Source: Clostridia bacterium (GTDB taxonomy: Bacteria; Bacillota; Clostridia; Oscillospirales; Acutalibacteraceae). From it: a stretch of DNA of 18,544 nucleotides. The notes under the pieces were generated by a model. That model ran no database searches and had not been told where the DNA came from. It worked only from the letters and a program-made list of their open reading frames with translations. Location of the stretch: the NCBI GenBank assembly GCA_900755995.1, contig CAAEIM010000223.1, positions 1 through 18,544 on the forward strand, given 5' to 3'. Below are positions 15,171-18,544 of the stretch, in pieces (position 1 is the stretch's first letter; each line of letters begins with the position of its first letter). The translations under genes and the position numbers were made by a program.

Positions 15171-16511
15171 GTGAAAATAAAATTGCCTGCTGATGTCAGA
15201 ATGATTATTGATAAAATTGAAAAGGAGGGATTTTCTGCATATGCAGTGGGCGGCTGTGTGCGTGATTCACTCCTCAAAAAGGAGCCGAGCGACTGGGATA
15301 TAAGCACAGACGCTTTGCCGAATGATATATTAAAGATTTTTGCCGATTTTCATACCTTTGACGCAGGAATAAAGCACGGCACTGTGTCTGTAGTGATAAA
15401 TTCTGTTGTGTATGAGATTACTCCCTTTCGCATTGACGGCGAATATTCCGACAACCGCCACCCTGAAAGCGTTGAGTTTACCTCTGATTTAATTACAGAT
15501 TTATCAAGGCGTGATTTTACTGTAAACGCAATGGCTTACAGTGACATAACAGGACTTGTCGATCCTTTCGGCGGAGCATATGACCTTGAGCTGATGGCTA
15601 TTCGCTGTGTGGGAAATCCTGTTGACCGCTTTAACGAGGACGCTTTGCGAATTATGAGGGCACTGCGATTTGCCTCCTGCTATAATATGGCGATTGAGAA
15701 GAAAACCGCCAATGCAATTTTTATATGCAAAGGGCTGCTGCACAATATAGCCTGCGAGCGCATAACAAGTGAGTTTAACAAGCTCGTTTGCGGGGAGAGC
15801 TGCGAGTATATTCTCAGGAGATTTCGAGAGGTGTTTTCGGAGTTTTTGCCCGAAATTACAATTATGTTCGGCTATGAACAGCATACAAAGCATCATAATA
15901 AAACTCTCTGGAGGCATACAACCTGTGCTATGATGCATATTGAGCCTGAGCCGCTTTTGAGAATTACAATGCTTTTGCACGATTTGGGCAAGCCTATGGC
16001 TTGTAAGCGTGACCCTGACGGTACGGCTCACTTTAAGGGACACCCTAAGTTCAGCGCTGTTATGGCTGAGCAAATTTTAGACAGACTGAAATATCCGAGA
16101 GAATTTATTGATGACTGTGTAACTCTCATTGCTTTTCACGATGTAAGATTTACAGGCAGTAAGCCGCAGATAAGGCGTGTTATGAACAAAATCGGAGAAA
16201 AAAATATGCGCCGCCTGCTGCAGGTGCAGTATGCCGATATTATGGCGCAGTCTAATTATCTGAGAGATGAAAAGCTTTCAAAGTTAAGTCTTGCCGAAAG
16301 TGCATTAAAAGAAATTATGCAGGAAAAGGATTGCTTTACCTTAAAGCAGCTTGATATTAACGGTCATGATTTAATTAAAATGGGCATTACTGATGGCAAG
16401 CAGATTGGCTGTACGCTGAAAAAGCTGCTCGGTATGGTTATGGACGAAACTATTGAAAATAAAAATTCAGCCCTCCTGCAAAAGGCAAAAGAGCTGAATA
16501 GTATTGATTGA
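15171..16511 (+). CDS. cca: CCA tRNA nucleotidyltransferase with HD domain
   Basis: Adds or repairs the 3' CCA end of tRNAs, without a nucleic acid template. The 446-residue protein is a class II enzyme. It shows the nucleotidyltransferase motif GGCVRD (27-32), the metal-binding pair Asp41 and Asp43 (SDWDIS), RRDFTVNAMA (Arg113-Arg114-Asp115) and the RIMRALRFAS segment. An HD domain follows, with His270-Asp271 in LLHDLGKP and further histidines in HFKGHPKFS. HD-bearing CCA enzymes can carry phosphohydrolase activity; the motif is seen, the activity is inferred. The start is GTG 15171, after AGGGGATGAG (15157-15164). It is probably co-transcribed with the ATPase gene and ends at a strong terminator. 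Confidence 0.94.
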   Translation: MKIKLPADVRMIIDKIEKEGFSAYAVGGCVRDSLLKKEPSDWDISTDALPNDILKIFADFHTFDAGIKHGTVSVVINSVVYEITPFRIDGEYSDNRHPESVEFTSDLITDLSRRDFTVNAMAYSDITGLVDPFGGAYDLELMAIRCVGNPVDRFNEDALRIMRALRFASCYNMAIEKKTANAIFICKGLLHNIACERITSEFNKLVCGESCEYILRRFREVFSEFLPEITIMFGYEQHTKHHNKTLWRHTTCAMMHIEPEPLLRITMLLHDLGKPMACKRDPDGTAHFKGHPKFSAVMAEQILDRLKYPREFIDDCVTLIAFHDVRFTGSKPQIRRVMNKIGEKNMRRLLQVQYADIMAQSNYLRDEKLSKLSLAESALKEIMQEKDCFTLKQLDINGHDLIKMGITDGKQIGCTLKKLLGMVMDETIENKNSALLQKAKELNSID

Positions 16512-16515
16512 ATTT

Positions 16516-16542
16516 AACGGCGGAGCTTCTGCCGTTATTTTT
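16516..16542 (+). terminator. Rho-independent terminator after cca
   Basis: A 9-bp stem AACGGCGGA (16516-16524), loop GCT, TCTGCCGTT (16528-16536), one G-U pair, followed by ATTTTT. It begins 5 bases after the stop. The minus-strand copy ends in AAATTC, so it serves only the plus strand. Confidence 0.88.
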
Positions 16543-16560
16543 ATGCTTGAATTTGCTTAA

Positions 16561-17208
16561 TTAAAAATCCTTTTTCCTGATAATTCGGCAGGAAATAAGC
16601 CACGATAAAGCAAATATAATAAAGGTGGCGGCAATAAGTATCAGGCTGAACGGAATAAGTGGTATCTTCTGTATTTGAACGTTCATAATTATTCCCTCTG
16701 TTGAAAATCCTGCTAATATACATATTATTAATGCAAAAATCATTATTCCGATATAATAAGCTGTTCTTGATTTGTCAAACCCTAATTTATATGTGACCGG
16801 CAAAATAATACTCGGAATCAAAAATCCGCTTATTATTAGTAATGCTGTAAACGCAAGCGGATTAACCGGCATACTTACAGAAGTTGCATAGCTGCATATT
16901 GTAGAAGTTATGAGTCCGATAATAATAAAAAGACCGACAAATAAAACTGTAAATACATACCTTTCGGTAACTGCGCACCTTCTGGAACAGGGCAAAATTG
17001 AGTTAAAAATAGATGTTCTGTGCTTTTCATCATAGCTGAAAAGGGAGGTTGATATAACTCCGGCAATGGTAGTCGGAAAAATTAAGAAAGCAAGCATATT
17101 TTCTTCGGCGTTAATAAAGCAATTAATTGGAATAAAAAGCTCCAGCACTGTTAATAGTATTACGTTACGTCTCAGTGTATAAAAATCCTTGTATAATAAT
17201 CCTAACAT
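16561..17208 (-). CDS. ABC-2 type transporter permease subunit
   Basis: Membrane subunit of a small ABC exporter, 215 residues with six predicted helices (about 15-33, 40-56, 86-110, 116-138, 148-168 and 184-207). The short cytoplasmic N-terminus MLGLLYKDFYTLRR and the SYDEKHR segment after helix 2 are typical of ABC-2 membrane proteins paired with YtrA-type regulators and YtrB-type ATPases (ABC2_membrane_5-like, by recall). The ATG shares its A with the TAA of the ATPase gene (TAATG), so translation is probably coupled. GGAGG (complement of 17216-17220) provides the ribosome site. It is the last gene of the operon; no terminator is evident before the convergent cca. Likely role: export of a peptide, antibiotic or lipid-targeting compound. 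The substrate is unknown. Confidence 0.88.
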   Translation of the reverse strand: MLGLLYKDFYTLRRNVILLTVLELFIPINCFINAEENMLAFLIFPTTIAGVISTSLFSYDEKHRTSIFNSILPCSRRCAVTERYVFTVLFVGLFIIIGLITSTICSYATSVSMPVNPLAFTALLIISGFLIPSIILPVTYKLGFDKSRTAYYIGIMIFALIICILAGFSTEGIIMNVQIQKIPLIPFSLILIAATFIIFALSWLISCRIIRKKDF

Positions 17209-18044
17209 TATTTTTCCTCCTTAACCATATATAAGAACAGTTCCTCAATGCTGACGGGCATTGCTTCAAAGCCCCTCGGTATATCCTCTTGTCTTAGAAT
17301 AGCCTGCGCTGAATACTTGCTTACCTTGCTGCCTACAATTTTATCTCTGCCGATTTCTGACAGCTGTTCCTTTGAACACTGAATAATTTTATATTCTTCG
17401 CACAACCTGTCTTTTTCTTCACACAGCATAAGCTTGCCGTTGTCGAGAAAAGCAATATAGTCGCAGATTTTTTCAAGGTCGCTTACTATATGAGAGGAAA
17501 TCAGTATTGAGTGGTTATCGTCACGGGTAAAGTCTGTGAAAATATCCATAATTTCGTCCCTGATTACGGGGTCTAATCCGCTTGTCGGTTCGTCGAGTAT
17601 AAGCAGCTTTGGTTTGTGTGACAGTGCGGCGGCAATCAAAAGCTTAGTTTTTGTTCCCCTCGACATTTCAGCGAATTTTGTGTCTGTAGGAACGCTCAGT
17701 CTGTCAAGCATTTCATAAAAGTATTTTTCGTCCCAGTTTTTGTAGGAAAGCTTAAAAAAGGTATTAATCTGCTTTGCTTTAAAGGCTTCGCAAAAGCCGG
17801 TATCATCGAGCACAATACCTATATCCTCTTTGATTTTAAAATTGCGGTTGTCCTTTACCAGAATTGTTATTCTACCGTTGCTTGGAACTATTGCGTCAAT
17901 CAAAAGCTTCATTGTTGTGGTTTTGCCTGCGCCGTTTCTGCCTATAAGCCCCATAACACAGCCGCTTGGCAGTGTTAAATTCAGATTATCAAGAGTAAAG
18001 TTTTTATAGTGCTTACTCAGATTTTTAATTTCTATTGCATTCAT
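17208..18044 (-). CDS. ABC transporter ATP-binding protein (YtrB/BcrA-like)
   Basis: ATPase subunit that drives the adjacent permease. The product is 278 residues from the chosen start. Walker A is GRNGAGKT, Walker B LLILDEPTSGLD with the catalytic Glu, and the switch histidine sits in ISSHI. The signature is MSRGTKTKL rather than LSGGQ. The Q-loop position reads IGIVLDDTGF, with no glutamine. Such relaxed motifs are common in GntR-linked exporters of this kind. The C-terminal ~70 residues form an accessory domain. I prefer the start at 18044, which lies 8 bases after AGGAG (complement of 18053-18057); ATG 18050 is in frame two codons earlier but only 2 bases from that site and would overlap the regulator stop. 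Co-transcribed with the gntR gene upstream and the permease downstream. Confidence 0.93.
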   Translation of the reverse strand: MNAIEIKNLSKHYKNFTLDNLNLTLPSGCVMGLIGRNGAGKTTTMKLLIDAIVPSNGRITILVKDNRNFKIKEDIGIVLDDTGFCEAFKAKQINTFFKLSYKNWDEKYFYEMLDRLSVPTDTKFAEMSRGTKTKLLIAAALSHKPKLLILDEPTSGLDPVIRDEIMDIFTDFTRDDNHSILISSHIVSDLEKICDYIAFLDNGKLMLCEEKDRLCEEYKIIQCSKEQLSEIGRDKIVGSKVSKYSAQAILRQEDIPRGFEAMPVSIEELFLYMVKEEK

Positions 18045-18046
18045 TT

Positions 18047-18421
18047 TCATATCTCCTCATAGACTAAATCTATCATCTGATGGATTTCCGATTTTTTAAT
18101 CCGGCACTGCCTTGCCAGCTCGGAAATTTTTTTGATGTATTCTTCAATATGAAGCAGGTTTTGCTCCCTGATCAGCTCAAGGTTTTTTGCTGCAACAAAG
18201 CAGCCCTTTCCCGCAACCGTGTAAATTAACCCGTCCTTTTCAAGCTCGTCATAGGCTCGCTTTGTAGTTATTACGCTTATCCGCAAATCCTTTGCAAGAC
18301 TTCGTATTGAGGGTAGAGGTTCGTCAGAAATAAGATTTTCACTCATAATCTCTTTTTTAATTTGTGTATAGACCTGCTCGTAAATCGGTGTGCCGATTTT
18401 ATTGTTAATTATAATGTTCAA
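18047..18421 (-). CDS. GntR-family regulator, YtrA subfamily
   Basis: Short transcription regulator of 124 residues. The N-terminal winged helix-turn-helix (about 8-75) is clear: TPIYEQVYTQIKKEI, LPSIRSLAKDLRISVITTKRAYDELEKDGLI. The tail of about 45 residues is helical and lacks a full ligand-binding domain, as in the YtrA group. The start is TTG 18421, five bases after AAAGAGGTG (complement of 18427-18435). The frame remains open upstream to 18496, but that part is the promoter and would encode a spurious leader. The first gene of the operon, two bases from the ATPase start. The perfect palindrome over the promoter makes autorepression very likely. In relatives the repressor is released by cell-envelope stress or antibiotics; the signal here is unknown. 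Confidence 0.93.
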   Translation of the reverse strand: MNIIINNKIGTPIYEQVYTQIKKEIMSENLISDEPLPSIRSLAKDLRISVITTKRAYDELEKDGLIYTVAGKGCFVAAKNLELIREQNLLHIEEYIKKISELARQCRIKKSEIHQMIDLVYEEI

Positions 18422-18439
18422 TTTAACACCTCTTTCCGA

Positions 18440-18470
18440 ATTACTGTATATAAACAGTATATACAGTAAT
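18440..18470. repeat. 31-bp perfect inverted repeat, operator of the GntR-ABC operon
   Basis: Arms ATTACTGTATAT (18440-18451) and ATATACAGTAAT (18459-18470) are exact reverse complements, 12 bp each, with a 7-base centre AAACAGT. The repeat covers the -10 element and the expected start of transcription. It fits the binding site of a GntR dimer encoded by the first gene. Confidence 0.85.
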
Positions 18471-18484
18471 AACAGTTGTGTCAA
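18456..18484 (-). promoter_or_regulatory. Sigma-A-type promoter of the GntR-ABC operon
   Basis: On the minus strand, TTGACA (18484-18479), a 17-base spacer and TATACT (18461-18456). The -10 lies inside the palindrome at 18440-18470, so an occupied operator would block polymerase. The transcript starts near 18449 and its leader to the TTG start is under 30 bases. Confidence 0.88.
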
Positions 18485-18544
18485 TACTTTTTTCAAAAAA
18501 ATTAAAAAATTAAAATTAAAATATATTTCAATTTGAATTTAATG

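Noticed and set aside
15504..16073. 189-codon open frame antisense to cca
   Set aside because: It lies wholly within the conserved cca gene and shows no domain, promoter or ribosome site of its own.
18422..18496. Hydrophobic N-terminal extension of the GntR regulator
   Set aside because: This stretch is the promoter and operator; the TTG at 18421 has a good ribosome binding site and gives the family's usual length.

Overview
The window reads as a chromosomal segment of a low-GC, spore-forming Firmicute of class Clostridia. The grounds are a Spo0A and a SpoIVB gene side by side in their classical order, dnaG followed directly by the primary sigma factor gene, a T-box in front of thrS, strong purine-rich ribosome binding sites and frequent TTG/GTG starts. 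Protein wording resembles Oscillospirales/Ruminococcaceae, but the genus is inferred. No phage, transposase, CRISPR array, tRNA or rRNA is visible. Most of it is housekeeping and sporulation core rather than accessory DNA.

Layout. (1) 1-7781, plus strand: an unrecognised 8-helix membrane protein with an acidic coiled-coil tail; thrS under a complete threonine T-box switch; rpmE with its own promoter and terminator; yigZ; then dnaG and rpoD. (2) 7971-12636, minus strand, transcribed right to left: spoIVB, spo0A, a SEDS-family (FtsW/RodA) gene and a sodium-coupled NSS amino acid transporter with its own promoter. A hairpin between rpoD and the transporter can serve both directions. (3) 12816-16511, plus strand: a CtpE-like P-type ATPase followed 24 bases later by an HD-domain CCA-adding enzyme and a strong terminator. 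(4) 16561-18421, minus strand: a compact operon of a YtrA-type GntR repressor, an ABC ATPase and an ABC-2 permease, with overlapping or near-touching genes and a long perfect palindrome over its promoter.

How the genes work together. thrS, rpmE, dnaG, rpoD and cca serve translation, replication and transcription. spoIVB and spo0A are the sporulation pair: Spo0A controls entry and SpoIVB signals for pro-sigma-K activation late in the mother cell. The GntR-ABC cassette looks like a self-repressing stress or antibiotic-response exporter.

I see no clear new system. The points most worth a second look are: Glu-Glu in place of the usual Asp-Asp in the Spo0A acidic pocket; a palindrome next to the spo0A -10 element; the 31-bp operator of the GntR operon; Pro-Lys-Gly in helix 4 of the P-type ATPase; and the unrecognised membrane protein at the left.
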